From the NCBI GenBank assembly GCA_025041195.1, contig JAKCFM010000001.1, positions 1 to 64,000 of the forward strand: a stretch of DNA of 64,000 bases, given 5' to 3'. The notes under the pieces are model-generated. The model searched no databases, was not told the DNA's origin, and saw only the letters and a program-made list of their open reading frames with translations. Every line of letters starts with the position of its first letter. Within the stretch, counting starts at the first letter, position 1. The DNA comes from Halobacteriales archaeon YIM A00013. Its GTDB lineage: Archaea > Halobacteriota > Halobacteria > Halobacteriales > Haloarculaceae. The position numbers and the translations under genes were made by a program. This document shows positions 46,330-55,237 of this stretch, one piece after another.

Positions 46330-49005
46330 ATGAAGGGAACGGGAGCGCCGGCCGCGATGGCCGAGTGCGAGGACGAACTCACGCCGATGATGAGCCAGTA
46401 TTTCGAGCTCTGTGCGGAGTACGATTCGGCGATGGTGTTGTTTCAGGTCGGCGATTTCTACGAGACGTTCTGTGAGGCGGCCGAACGCTGTGCACGGCTG
46501 CTTGAGATCACGCTGACGAGCCGTGAGGATTCGACGGGTGAGTATCCGATGGCCGGCATTCCCATCGACAACGCGACCTCCTACGTCGAAACGCTGCTCG
46601 ATGCGGGCTATCGCGTGGCAATTGCAGACCAGATCGAAGATCCCGCAGAGGCCTCTGGGGTCGTCGAGCGCGCTGTTACGCGGGTGATCACGCCGGGGAC
46701 CGTTCTCGACGACGCCCTGCTGGGTGCTGACAACAATTATCTGGCCTGTGTTGGCGCTGACGAGAAGGGGGCACTCGCTGTCGCGTTTCTGGATCTCTCA
46801 ACGGGCTCATTCCGAGTGGCCAGCGGCACTGAGCGGGTCATTCAGAACGAACTTGACCGCCAGCAACCTACCGAACTGCTCATCGATCCATCGCTCGAAG
46901 GAACCGTTTCGATTGACGGCGTGGAGACGGTCGACGACAGCATCTCGTTCGATTCCGAGTTGGCAAAACAACGGGTTGGTGAGTACGTCCCCTCACCGGA
47001 GGCAATCTTCGACGCTAGCGCTGAGCTGATCGCGTGTGGTGCGTTGCTATCCTACGCCGAATACACGCAGGGTGTCTCCCCAGGCGGTCTCGCGTCGGTG
47101 ACACGCATCAGTCGGTACGCTCCAACCGAGACGATGGGACTGTCGGGAACGGCTATTGAATCGCTCGAACTGTTCGAAAACCAGCACGGTGACGACGACC
47201 ACACGCTGCTGGCTGTGCTCGATGAGACGACCACCGCGATGGGCAGACGCATGCTCGCTGACTGGCTCCGCCGGCCGCTCTGTGATGAATCCGCCATCCA
47301 GCGCCGGCTTGATGCCGTCGAGACGCTGGTGGCGACGCCGCTCGTCCGAGAAACGCTCCGGGAGCTGCTGGCCGACGCGTACGATCTTGAGCGGCTGATC
47401 GCTCGCGTCGCTGATGACCGTGCGAACGCGCGTGACTGTCGCTCGTTGCAGGCCACACTGGAGATTCTTCCGGCGGTCGCTGGAGCGTTGGCTACTATCG
47501 ACTGCCAGCCACTCGCCGATCGCCGGGATGCGCTGCCAACACTGGACGGGGTCTGTGAACGCATCGACGCGGCGATTCAGCCCGATCCGCCGATCGAGCT
47601 GACCGATGGGGGAATCATCACCGATGGCTACGACGAGCAGCTCGATTCGCTCCGTTCCACACAGCGCGAGGGCGAGCAGTGGATCAACGAGCTTGAGGCA
47701 ACCGAACGCGACCGGACCGGTATCGACTCGCTGAAAGTCGGCTACAACGAGGTGCACGGCTACTACATTGAGGTGACGAATCCGAATCTCGATGCGGTTC
47801 CCGAGGAGTACACCCGACGCCAGACGCTGAAAAACGCCGAACGATTCTACACGCCGGCGCTCAAAGACCGGGAAGATGCTATTCTCGGGGCGAGCGAACG
47901 CGCTACCGAACTCGAATATCAGCTGTTTTGCGAGCTCAGAGCCGACGTTGGTGATCACACCGATCGGATCCAGCAGGCTGCGACGGTGCTTGCAGAACTC
48001 GACGCGTTGACGACGCTCGCAACGGTGGCCACCCGCCGTGATTACGTCCGACCAACGTTCGACGGCACCGGCCACAATGGTGCGATCGAGATCGAGGGCG
48101 GTCGCCATCCGGTCGTGGAGACGACACAACCGCTGTTCGTTCCCAACGATACCACCCTTTGTGACGACCGGATAGCCATCATCACTGGCCCCAACATGAG
48201 TGGGAAATCAACCTACATGCGCCAAATCGGCTTGATTCAGATCATGGCGCAGCTGGGGAGTTTCGTTCCGGCGGATCGGGCACGGCTGCCGATCGTCGAT
48301 CGGGTGTTCACCCGAGTTGGTGCAAGCGACGATATTGCTGGCGGACAGTCCACATTCATGCGGGAGATGAGTGAGCTCTCGACGATTCTCCATTCGGCCA
48401 CGCCGTCATCGCTGGTGATTCTCGACGAAGTTGGCCGTGGGACTGCAACCACTGATGGACGGGCCATTGCCCGGGCAACGACGGAGTTTCTTCACGACGA
48501 AATCGGTGCGCGCACGTTGTTTGCAACGCATTATCACGAACTGACCGAACTCGCAGACGAGCTGGCGGCCGTCACCAATGTTCATTTCACGGTCGATCGC
48601 GACGGTGAGGAGCTGACGTTCTTACACACCGTGCTCGATGGGGCCGCCTCCGGATCATACGGCGTCGCCGTTGCACGACTGGCTGGCGTTCCCGATCCCG
48701 TAATCGACCGCGTTGAGTCGCTTCATGGTGAGAAACGTGATACTGATGCGAATCAATCTGCAACGAGCACCACTGTAACTGACGATTCAATCGACAGTAC
48801 TACGACGGTAGACGATAGCAGTTCTGATACAATCGAGACGCACGTCGGCGATCGCTCGCTTCGTGAGACGATTGCGGAGCTACCGATCGCGGACACGACG
48901 CCACTCGAAGCACTGCAGACGCTCTATGAGCTCCAACGCCGAATCGACACCACCAACGGTCAGCCGCCTGGACGCGAAAACGGTCGCTCGCATCGCAGCC
49001 GGTGA
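46330..49005 (+). CDS. mutS: DNA mismatch repair protein MutS
   Basis: An 891-aa mismatch-recognition ATPase. VLFQVGDFYETF gives the F-x-E mismatch-reading motif near residue 45. TGPNMSGKSTYMRQIG is the Walker A, ASDDIAGGQSTFMREMSEL the conserved MutS segment, LVILDEVGRGTATTDG the Walker B, and LFATHYHELTEL follows. A Ser/Thr/Asp-rich linker of about 40 residues (TDDSIDSTTTVDDSSSD) separates the ATPase from the C-terminal dimerisation end. ATG 46330 is used. A second ATG, 46357 (MAECEDELTPMM), fits homologues equally well. It overlaps mutL by 80 bases, so the pair is an operon. Confidence 0.95.
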   Translation: MKGTGAPAAMAECEDELTPMMSQYFELCAEYDSAMVLFQVGDFYETFCEAAERCARLLEITLTSREDSTGEYPMAGIPIDNATSYVETLLDAGYRVAIADQIEDPAEASGVVERAVTRVITPGTVLDDALLGADNNYLACVGADEKGALAVAFLDLSTGSFRVASGTERVIQNELDRQQPTELLIDPSLEGTVSIDGVETVDDSISFDSELAKQRVGEYVPSPEAIFDASAELIACGALLSYAEYTQGVSPGGLASVTRISRYAPTETMGLSGTAIESLELFENQHGDDDHTLLAVLDETTTAMGRRMLADWLRRPLCDESAIQRRLDAVETLVATPLVRETLRELLADAYDLERLIARVADDRANARDCRSLQATLEILPAVAGALATIDCQPLADRRDALPTLDGVCERIDAAIQPDPPIELTDGGIITDGYDEQLDSLRSTQREGEQWINELEATERDRTGIDSLKVGYNEVHGYYIEVTNPNLDAVPEEYTRRQTLKNAERFYTPALKDREDAILGASERATELEYQLFCELRADVGDHTDRIQQAATVLAELDALTTLATVATRRDYVRPTFDGTGHNGAIEIEGGRHPVVETTQPLFVPNDTTLCDDRIAIITGPNMSGKSTYMRQIGLIQIMAQLGSFVPADRARLPIVDRVFTRVGASDDIAGGQSTFMREMSELSTILHSATPSSLVILDEVGRGTATTDGRAIARATTEFLHDEIGARTLFATHYHELTELADELAAVTNVHFTVDRDGEELTFLHTVLDGAASGSYGVAVARLAGVPDPVIDRVESLHGEKRDTDANQSATSTTVTDDSIDSTTTVDDSSSDTIETHVGDRSLRETIAELPIADTTPLEALQTLYELQRRIDTTNGQPPGRENGRSHRSR

Positions 49006-50575
49006 GGTGATCACCCGTCCGGTCGATGTCGTTCGTGAGTGTATTGAGAACGCGCTCGATGCCGGTTCGAGCCGGATTCACGTGGCCGTGACTGATGGCG
49101 GGCTTGCGACGATAACGGTTCGTGATGATGGTCACGGCATGCGTGGATCTGATGCAAAACGCGCCGTCGAACGGCATACGACGAGCAAAATCAGCGATCG
49201 GACGGATGTCGACAGCGTACAGACGCTCGGGTTTCGTGGTGAAGCGCTCGCCAGCATCGCAACAGCCGGTCGGCTCACGATAACGACACGGACGGAAGCG
49301 GAGTCGATCGGCACACGGGTGATTGTTGACGACGAACCGGTTGTCGAGCGGGCTGGCCACGACGAGGGAACGACGGTGTCGGTCTCGGAACTGTTCGCGA
49401 CGATGCCTGCCCGACGAGCCACGCTTGATGGACCGCGCGGGGAGTTTGCTCGCGTCAGTCGGCTCGTGGGACGCTATGCCCTCTGCCAACCGGCAGTTCG
49501 ATTCGAGCTTGAGCACAACGGATCGACGGTGTTCTGTTCGCCCGGAACGGGTGCGATAGACGCCGTGATGGCGGTGTACGACCGCTCAGTTGCAAGTCAT
49601 GCGACATCGGTCGAGCCCGTTGAGTCCGCAGAGTGTACGGTTTCTGGTCTCCGCGTGTCTCCGGCGGAAAATCGATCGAGGCGCCATCACGTTGTCACCG
49701 CCGTCAACGGCCGACCGGTCGAGCACGATGGCCTCGAAACTGCCATCATAGCCGGTTACGGCTCGACGCTCTCCGGTGATCGCTATCCAATCACGGCGAT
49801 CTCGGTGTCAGTACCGCCGGAGAACGTCGATGTTAATGTTCATCCGGCGAAGAAAACGGTCCGGCTCGCCACCGTCGATCGGGTGACGTCGGCCGTCGAG
49901 TCGACAGTCGCGGCGTCGCTGCGTGAGGAAGATCTCTCGGCAGCAATTGATTCGGAGCTCTCCGTCGAACCGATCGGTGGTGAGCGCCAGCCCCCGTTTG
50001 ATGAACTCACCGTCATTGGACAGTTCCGGGAGGCATATCTGCTCTGTGAGACTGACGAACTGCTGGTTATTGATCAGCACGCCGCCCACGAGCGGATCAT
50101 TTTCGAGCGCTTACAGCGAGCGCTTTCGGATTCGATCACGTCGCATGCCCTCGATCCACCGCAGACGGTGTCGCTCTCGCCCGGCGATCGATCGGAACTT
50201 GAGCGCAACCGGGCAACGATTGAGGCGTTGGGTTATCAGCTCGCTTCGTTCGGTCCGACGTCCTATCGCGTCACGGCAGTTCCAGCGCCGCTTGGTCACA
50301 CCGAGTCGGCTGACTCCCTCTTGGAGCTCCTTGATGCGTTGCGTGCGGGAGACTCAATCGATGATCCGAGAACGGAGTTGCTTGCAGAGCTCGCCTGCCA
50401 TCCCGCTGTCAAAGCAGGCGATCAGCTCTCGACGGCGACGGCAACCGAACTGGTTGATGCGCTCGGGCGGTGTGAGCAGCCGTTTGCCTGTCCACACGGT
50501 CGCCCAACGGTGGTAACGATCGACGAAGCGACGCTCGCCCGAGGATTTTCACGCTCTTCGATGCGATTCGAGTGA
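48926..50575 (+). CDS. mutL: DNA mismatch repair protein MutL
   Basis: A 549-aa GHKL ATPase acting with MutS. Motifs: RIAAGEVITRPVDVVRECIE, ENALDAG, VRDDGHGM and GFRGEALASIATAG. The C-terminal DQHAAHERIIFE matches the DQHA-x2-E-x4-E endonuclease motif, so it should nick DNA itself, as in organisms without MutH. The C-terminal end CEQPFACPHGRPTVV is also a MutL nuclease-class feature. ATG 48926 lies inside the end of mutS. Haloarchaea often carry mutS-mutL. Confidence 0.94.
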   Translation: MSSNAESTPPTVSRLDAKTVARIAAGEVITRPVDVVRECIENALDAGSSRIHVAVTDGGLATITVRDDGHGMRGSDAKRAVERHTTSKISDRTDVDSVQTLGFRGEALASIATAGRLTITTRTEAESIGTRVIVDDEPVVERAGHDEGTTVSVSELFATMPARRATLDGPRGEFARVSRLVGRYALCQPAVRFELEHNGSTVFCSPGTGAIDAVMAVYDRSVASHATSVEPVESAECTVSGLRVSPAENRSRRHHVVTAVNGRPVEHDGLETAIIAGYGSTLSGDRYPITAISVSVPPENVDVNVHPAKKTVRLATVDRVTSAVESTVAASLREEDLSAAIDSELSVEPIGGERQPPFDELTVIGQFREAYLLCETDELLVIDQHAAHERIIFERLQRALSDSITSHALDPPQTVSLSPGDRSELERNRATIEALGYQLASFGPTSYRVTAVPAPLGHTESADSLLELLDALRAGDSIDDPRTELLAELACHPAVKAGDQLSTATATELVDALGRCEQPFACPHGRPTVVTIDEATLARGFSRSSMRFE

Positions 50576-50579
50576 GAAA

Positions 50580-51098
50580 CTATCGGTGGATTGTGACTGA
50601 TTCGAGCAGCACGTCTTCTTGTGGTTTGTCGTTGGCGTCGGTTTCAACGTCACCGATCTCGCGTACTACGTCCATTCCGTCGGTCACTTTACCGAACACT
50701 GAGTGGCGACCGTCGAGGTGGGGCTGGGCGTCAAGCGTGATGAAAAACTGCGAGCCGTTGGTGTTCGGGCCAGCGTTGGCCATCGAGAGCACGCCGGGGC
50801 CGTCGTGACTGAGTCCGTCGACGAACTCGTCGTCAAACTCGTAGCCAGGTCCGCCGCGGCCGGTGCCGGTCGGGTCGCCGCCTTGGACCATGAACCCCTC
50901 GATGATCCGATGGAAGAGCACGTCATCGTACAGGGGCTCGCCCTGTTTCGTCTCGCCCGTTTCCGGGTCCGTCCACTCCGTTTCGCCCGTTGCCAGGCCG
51001 ATGAAGTTCTCGACGGTTCGCGGGACGCGCTCTTCGTACAGTTCGACCTCGATCGTTCCAAAGTTGGTGTTGAGTTTCGCGTGCGGATTGTCACTCAT
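50580..51098 (-). CDS. Peptidyl-prolyl cis-trans isomerase, cyclophilin type
   Basis: A 172-aa cyclophilin catalysing proline isomerisation during folding. Active-site motifs are [37 protein letters not shown] and [18 protein letters not shown], with the catalytic Arg and the Trp/His-pocket replaced in part by His. There is no signal peptide, so it is cytoplasmic. It converges on mutL, 4 bases between stops. Length matches archaeal cyclophilins. Confidence 0.94.
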   Translation of the reverse strand: MSDNPHAKLNTNFGTIEVELYEERVPRTVENFIGLATGETEWTDPETGETKQGEPLYDDVLFHRIIEGFMVQGGDPTGTGRGGPGYEFDDEFVDGLSHDGPGVLSMANAGPNTNGSQFFITLDAQPHLDGRHSVFGKVTDGMDVVREIGDVETDANDKPQEDVLLESVTIHR

Positions 51099-51337
51099 AC
51101 GCTTCGATCTTATCCGGCGGATGGAAAAGACTCCCGGTCGGGGTTGCTGAGTGATTTGTTGCGGTGGTCCGTTGGTGATCTCACAGAAGCTGGATAGGTT
51201 GCTGGTTGCGTTTCTGTGCGTCTAATCCTATTGTAATTGAGATGCTCATTTTCGAAAGTATAAAGTGAAGTAACTATAATCATGTGATAACAACGACGCT
51301 CGCAGTTGGTTCCCTGGCGGGTGGTTTGAGGAAGTCA

Positions 51338-53116
51338 ATGATCTCAGTACGTCGTCTTGGCATTGCGTTGGTAGCGATCGGGGTGGTGTTGAGCGCGGTG
51401 TACGCGACGGGCGCGTTCGACAGCATGACAGCCAGCCGGACGGCGACAGTAAATGTCGCAGGTGATGCGTCGGGCTACCTCGGGTTGCAGCCAGCGCCGG
51501 GTCCGAACGGGAAGTACGCCACCGACAAAAACGGGAAGTTACGGGTAGCAGTGGATGAGACGGCAGATGCAGCGGGGGCGGGGGTAAATGCGCATTCGAC
51601 GGCGCGGCTGGCGAACGTTTTCACGGTTACAAATCAGGGGACAGCGCCGGTAGCGCTTTGGTTTTCGGAGACAGATGACGCTGTCACATTAGAGCGGGGC
51701 ACGACGAAGAAGCCGATTGAAGGGTCTGGAAATGCGGTTGCACTGGATCCTGGCTCGACGGTGTCGGTGACGCTGGCTATTGACGCGAGCGAGACGGGGC
51801 CTGAGACGACGTTTCGGCCGTTGCTATCGTTGCACGCGAGCAGCGATCTGAGCACGGTTTCAGCAAATAGTAGTGGGTCGGGACAGGTGAGCGGGCCGAG
51901 TGGTGATCCATCCGGTGGTGAGGGAACGGCTCGTCCAGAGTCAGTGGATCCGGTTGCCGGCAATGGCTCAAAGTCGTCCGATTCGAAAGCGACGCCACCT
52001 CCAGAGGAGGAGACGGTGTCGTTCGGGCCCCTGGAGATCAAAGAGTCGGACGCACAGGCGTTCGAGGACGGGCTGTTGTACGGTGAGGTGGGGATGCCTG
52101 GTGGTGTGGCTCCGAAGGACACGGCGTCGTCGCCGTACTACATGCTGGCGCAGTTTGCGATCGGGTTCGTGCCTGGGCTCGGTGATTTTGCGGATGCTCG
52201 TGATGCCATCCAATCGGGCCTGAAAGGCGATGTAGCTGGGATGGTGCTCTCCGGAGCGGCAGCGATTCCAGGGCTTGGATTTGCGGCCGACGGGACAAAG
52301 CTCGTTGACTTTACGAAAGATTGGATCAAACGCTTTAGCTCGAAGACGAAGGCGCTCTCGAAGGCGTTCGCGAAACACGTCGCCACGCACATGCCCGACA
52401 AGCAGGTGATACAGCTGCTTGATCTGTTTTCGGGTGGACGAGCGAGCGAGCTTCAGGAGAGCGGCAAATCCGTCGATGAGATCATCGAGTTGGCGGAGAA
52501 CGGAGCGCTGAAGAAGGATCCAAAGAAAAAGAAAGAACTAGTGGCTGATGGGGGTCAGCCTATCTCCACAATAAAGGATAAAATTGGGAATGGAAAATTT
52601 GTAGATGACGATCTCACTGATGAAAATTACAAACATATTAGCGAACATGGTGATCCGGACAAAACTATTCTCGCTACAAGGCCAAAAAAACAACGCATAA
52701 AGAATGGCCAAGTTGTTTGGTTAGAAAAAGGGTCTAATGATGGTGGCTGGATGCATATTAAGAATCGGCATATAAAGGGAGAATTAGGAATAGAAGATAA
52801 AAAGATCACTTCATTATTCCCTATGGGACAAACTGTTAAAGGAGAGAAAATGCCTGATAAAATCTCAGAAAATAAATTAAAAAATATGGTTATAGATGCT
52901 GTCAAAAATGAAAAGGGAAAATCTGCCATATATGATAATATCGAATATACATTCTATCCATCGAAAAATGGATATCCAGACAGTGGTATTAAGGAAATGA
53001 CAGTGAAAGTGGACGAAGATGGCAAAATTATCAGTGCATATCCCGAGGAAGGCCCTGCTGTCAAGAAGTGGGTTGCTGGGCTAAATAATGGTAATGGTGG
53101 GTTTCTTAATGAGTAG
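51338..53116 (+). CDS. Polymorphic toxin: SipW/DUF1102-like N-terminus, pre-toxin region, nuclease-like C-terminus
   Basis: A 592-aa exported protein. Residues 1-25 form a membrane helix (LGIALVAIGVVLSAVYATGA), followed by the DUF1102/SipW-like domain (SRTATVNVAGDASGYLGLQP) shared with 22432-24591, a low-complexity linker of about 60 residues, and a pre-toxin-like helical hairpin GFVPGLGDFADARDAIQSGL plus AAIPGLGFAADGTK, the style of bacterial pre-toxin domains. GC content then falls, and the last 190 residues contain GWMHIKNRHIKGELG, SLFPMG and VDEDGKIISAYPE, reminiscent of EndoU/BECR-fold RNase toxins. That nuclease call is inferred. The stop overlaps the next start (ATGAGTAG). ATG 51338 is preferred to the frame start at 51284. 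Confidence 0.75.
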   Translation: MISVRRLGIALVAIGVVLSAVYATGAFDSMTASRTATVNVAGDASGYLGLQPAPGPNGKYATDKNGKLRVAVDETADAAGAGVNAHSTARLANVFTVTNQGTAPVALWFSETDDAVTLERGTTKKPIEGSGNAVALDPGSTVSVTLAIDASETGPETTFRPLLSLHASSDLSTVSANSSGSGQVSGPSGDPSGGEGTARPESVDPVAGNGSKSSDSKATPPPEEETVSFGPLEIKESDAQAFEDGLLYGEVGMPGGVAPKDTASSPYYMLAQFAIGFVPGLGDFADARDAIQSGLKGDVAGMVLSGAAAIPGLGFAADGTKLVDFTKDWIKRFSSKTKALSKAFAKHVATHMPDKQVIQLLDLFSGGRASELQESGKSVDEIIELAENGALKKDPKKKKELVADGGQPISTIKDKIGNGKFVDDDLTDENYKHISEHGDPDKTILATRPKKQRIKNGQVVWLEKGSNDGGWMHIKNRHIKGELGIEDKKITSLFPMGQTVKGEKMPDKISENKLKNMVIDAVKNEKGKSAIYDNIEYTFYPSKNGYPDSGIKEMTVKVDEDGKIISAYPEEGPAVKKWVAGLNNGNGGFLNE

Positions 53117-53645
53117 GGAGCCAGCAGATACAGCTACAATTACGCTCGTTTACGATGCGAAATTCAAGAAGTTTGTAACCGAGGATGGAAATTCAGGTAT
53201 GTGGATAACGACTGAGATCGAAGTTGGTGGAACTCCCCTCTGGAACTTTGACCACAAAATGGATGGTCTAGCAACTGATATAGTTATAAAGTTACTTGAG
53301 TCAGTACGAGCGGCTATTACTGACGAACGGTATTATATTACGTTCGAAGACGGGCCTACCTGGATTGTAGTTGAACCACATGGCAAAGACTCCGTCAATA
53401 TCGTTGATTGTGTAAAAAAGGACTCTATCAGGAATCCAGATGATCGACTCGATATAGAGAGTCAAATGCCTGTCACGAAACGAGCGTGGGCAGAGGCTGT
53501 TTTTGATATGGCGTATGATTTTCAAAAGACAGTCATCGATCTAAATCCGGAGCTACGAGATAGTAGAAGTATGGGTATCATCGATAAAAAGATCACAGAA
53601 ATTAGGGGGTTTGCAGCAGCTAACTGTGATGAGATTCAACTATAG
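53109..53645 (+). CDS. Probable immunity protein for the adjacent toxin
   Basis: A 178-aa soluble protein starting at ATG 53109, inside the toxin's last codons, so translation is coupled, as in toxin-immunity operons. It has an N-terminal beta-rich half (SGMWITTEIEVGGTPLWNFD, then YYITFEDGPTWIVVEPHG) and a helical C-terminal half. No family is recognised with certainty. The alternation and length suit the small alpha/beta immunity proteins of polymorphic toxins. AT-rich like the toxin tip, unlike the surrounding genes. Confidence 0.65.
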   Translation: MSREPADTATITLVYDAKFKKFVTEDGNSGMWITTEIEVGGTPLWNFDHKMDGLATDIVIKLLESVRAAITDERYYITFEDGPTWIVVEPHGKDSVNIVDCVKKDSIRNPDDRLDIESQMPVTKRAWAEAVFDMAYDFQKTVIDLNPELRDSRSMGIIDKKITEIRGFAAANCDEIQL

Positions 53646-53807
53646 GTGTCTGCCATTTCATTCACAGTAACAATATCAGTTGGCTTCTTATTATCCCCTG
53701 ATTCGGCCCCTTTATCAGGATTTCTGGATGGGGGCATTCGGATAACGGTAAATGGAACTGATCTTACTCGGTATACAAATCGGTCTGATGACTGTGCGAG
53801 GTAAGAC
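53646..53807. other. AT-rich spacer between two immunity-like genes
   Basis: Low-GC spacer with no clear promoter element. An open minus-strand stretch is too short to support a gene. Confidence 0.4.
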
Positions 53808-54248
53808 GTGGATGGTAATCCACTTTCAGATCCAGATGCCTACGTCGGTGAAGAGGTGACTACCGACCTTACCAAGTTGAAAGAGGCAGCGGTGAAATTC
53901 CGAGAGGACGAATACAATCGGTTTGAGTCAATTCCAAGTGTTATCTGGGGAGAGCCGGGGATAGGGGTCGTGACGTTATCATTTTACGATGATGAGCATG
54001 CGCGAATCGCATTCGAACCACGTTCAGCTGAATATAGTGACTATTTTCCGACTGCTGTAACAGTGGGATATGCAGTTGATCCAATCGAACTGTGTCAGGC
54101 ACTCATTGCGTGCTTTGAAGAATGTGTTATTTTTGCTGAAAGTACATATGGGATGTATGATGATATGGATGAAGAAATGAATGAGGTACGTGATTGGTCC
54201 ACCACTCATATCCAGCCGTTAGAGGCCGCGATTGATTCACCCGCGTAA
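53808..54248 (+). CDS. Second immunity-like or accessory protein
   Basis: A 146-aa soluble acidic protein starting at GTG 53808 (MDGNPLSDPDAYVGEEVTTD). It has a beta-strand core (GIGVVTLSFYDDEHARIAFE) and a helical C-terminal half with three Cys around ELCQALIACFEECVIFAE. Position after a toxin-immunity pair and low GC suggest a second immunity gene, perhaps for a lost or alternative toxin tip, but the sequence is not recognised. Codon usage is intermediate between the AT-rich island and the core genome. Confidence 0.6.
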   Translation: MDGNPLSDPDAYVGEEVTTDLTKLKEAAVKFREDEYNRFESIPSVIWGEPGIGVVTLSFYDDEHARIAFEPRSAEYSDYFPTAVTVGYAVDPIELCQALIACFEECVIFAESTYGMYDDMDEEMNEVRDWSTTHIQPLEAAIDSPA

Positions 54249-54372
54249 GTAATCACTTCGTTCACCTACAATTCCGAACACCCCAACGGTGCGTGGATCC
54301 TCCCCGAGATAGTCAGCCCAAATCCCAAGAATCTGTTATTTGAACAGTCATTCACAATTATTCCAAAATAAC

Positions 54373-54381
54373 TTTATAAGC
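54373..54381 (+). promoter_or_regulatory. TATA element, module copy 2
   Basis: TTTATAAGC within AACTTTATAAGCGATCGGGA is nearly the same as at 21345-21353. Transcription should begin about 54398-54404. Confidence 0.65.
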
Positions 54382-54397
54382 GATCGGGAAGCCATAC

Positions 54398-54502
54398 TAT
54401 CACGAGGACTTCGGTTGCGCCGTACGGGCGTTGTGCGTTCGTGTTTGAACGCGCCGGGTGGTAGTAGCACCCGACGCCGGGGTCCTCGACTAGGAGAATC
54501 CC
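54398..54502 (+). promoter_or_regulatory. Conserved structured mRNA leader, copy 2
   Basis: Same two hairpins as copy 1. Hairpin 1 pairs CGCC (54418-54421) with GGCG (54427-54430). Hairpin 2 pairs CGGGTG (54455-54460) with CACCCG (54468-54473), with loop GTAGTAG, and outer GCG/CGC pairs. The block GTTCGTGTT is kept between the hairpins. RBS TAGGAGA lies before the ATG. Changes fall in loops and spacer while stems persist, which favours a functional RNA. Confidence 0.6.
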
Positions 54503-54640
54503 ATGACAGGGAACGATTCATACACACGTAACAGTACCGGCTTGAACAGTCACTACAATCACACGTGCTTGGTCTGTCGTCGCCAGCTTGGGTCACGTAG
54601 CGATCACGCGCTCTGCTGTCCGCTGTGGGGTCGGCGATGA
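54503..54640 (+). CDS. Zinc-binding microprotein, copy 2 (45 aa)
   Basis: 45 aa from ATG 54503 with CLVCRRQLGS, DHALCCPLWGRR and a final TGA overlapping the next ATG (ATGA at 54637-54640). Length and Cys/His positions match copy 1, while the first 20 residues differ. A single zinc knuckle is likely. Function unknown. Coupling to the 175-aa protein is the same as in copy 1. Confidence 0.72.
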   Translation: MTGNDSYTRNSTGLNSHYNHTCLVCRRQLGSRSDHALCCPLWGRR

Positions 54641-55164
54641 CGCTGCCACTGTTTCTGTTTCGCGACGACGATCGCAACTGCGTGAACCTCTCGACGGTGG
54701 ATTCCCGAAGTGAGCTCTCCGAAGCTGAACTCTACCACGTGATCGACATCGGCGAAGGAACGTGGTGTCGGCCGTGCCAATCGACGGGCTGTCCGCACGC
54801 CACCCGAATTGAGCAGATTCTGACGATGGCCGATCTCGCGAGTGAACGCACCAGCTACGAGTATCTCCCCGGGATCGAACGGATCACGCGCTATCACGCC
54901 ACCGGCGAAACGGTCGTGGCGGCATTTTTCGACACCGGCGCAAAAGTGAGATATCACGAGACGCGCGATGGGGAAATCCACCAGGTGACGTTCCCCGCTG
55001 AAGATCCAAAATCGCCACTGGAAACGATTGACCGCCCCGGCTGTGCGAGTGCAGCCGATGGCTTGCTCACGCTCCTGGATTCGTACTGTCGGTATCGGAG
55101 TCTTGGCTGTCCAGCCGGACTCACAGATCAACACCCAGCGCTAGCCAGAATCACCACTGATTAG
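54637..55164 (+). CDS. Cys-rich 175-aa protein, module copy 2
   Basis: Starts MTLPLFLFRDDDRNCVNLST at ATG 54637 and keeps the cluster TWCRPCQSTGCPHATRIEQI. Differences from copy 1 are mostly conservative (EHLPG/EYLPG, AATFDTG/AAFFDTG), so both copies appear to be under protein selection. No signal peptide. Its family is not recognised. Confidence 0.78.
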   Translation: MTLPLFLFRDDDRNCVNLSTVDSRSELSEAELYHVIDIGEGTWCRPCQSTGCPHATRIEQILTMADLASERTSYEYLPGIERITRYHATGETVVAAFFDTGAKVRYHETRDGEIHQVTFPAEDPKSPLETIDRPGCASAADGLLTLLDSYCRYRSLGCPAGLTDQHPALARITTD

Positions 55165-55237
55165 AGAAATCCCACTGCTTTCATGCGCTAAATGGTGTTA
55201 ATCATCACCCCCTGGGCTGTCGATACAGGTGGAAGGC

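Larger units (their letters stand above)
54368..55164 (+). repeat. Duplicated module, copy 2 (promoter, leader, microprotein, 175-aa gene)
   Basis: Homologous to 21340-22133 over its whole length, including non-coding leader and promoter. The order and the two gene lengths are unchanged. Confidence 0.85.

Noticed and set aside
47047-48129. Long antisense open frame (360 codons) within mutS
   Set aside because: It is a shadow of the GC-rich codon pattern. It has no family resemblance and it covers the whole mutS ATPase region on the opposite strand.
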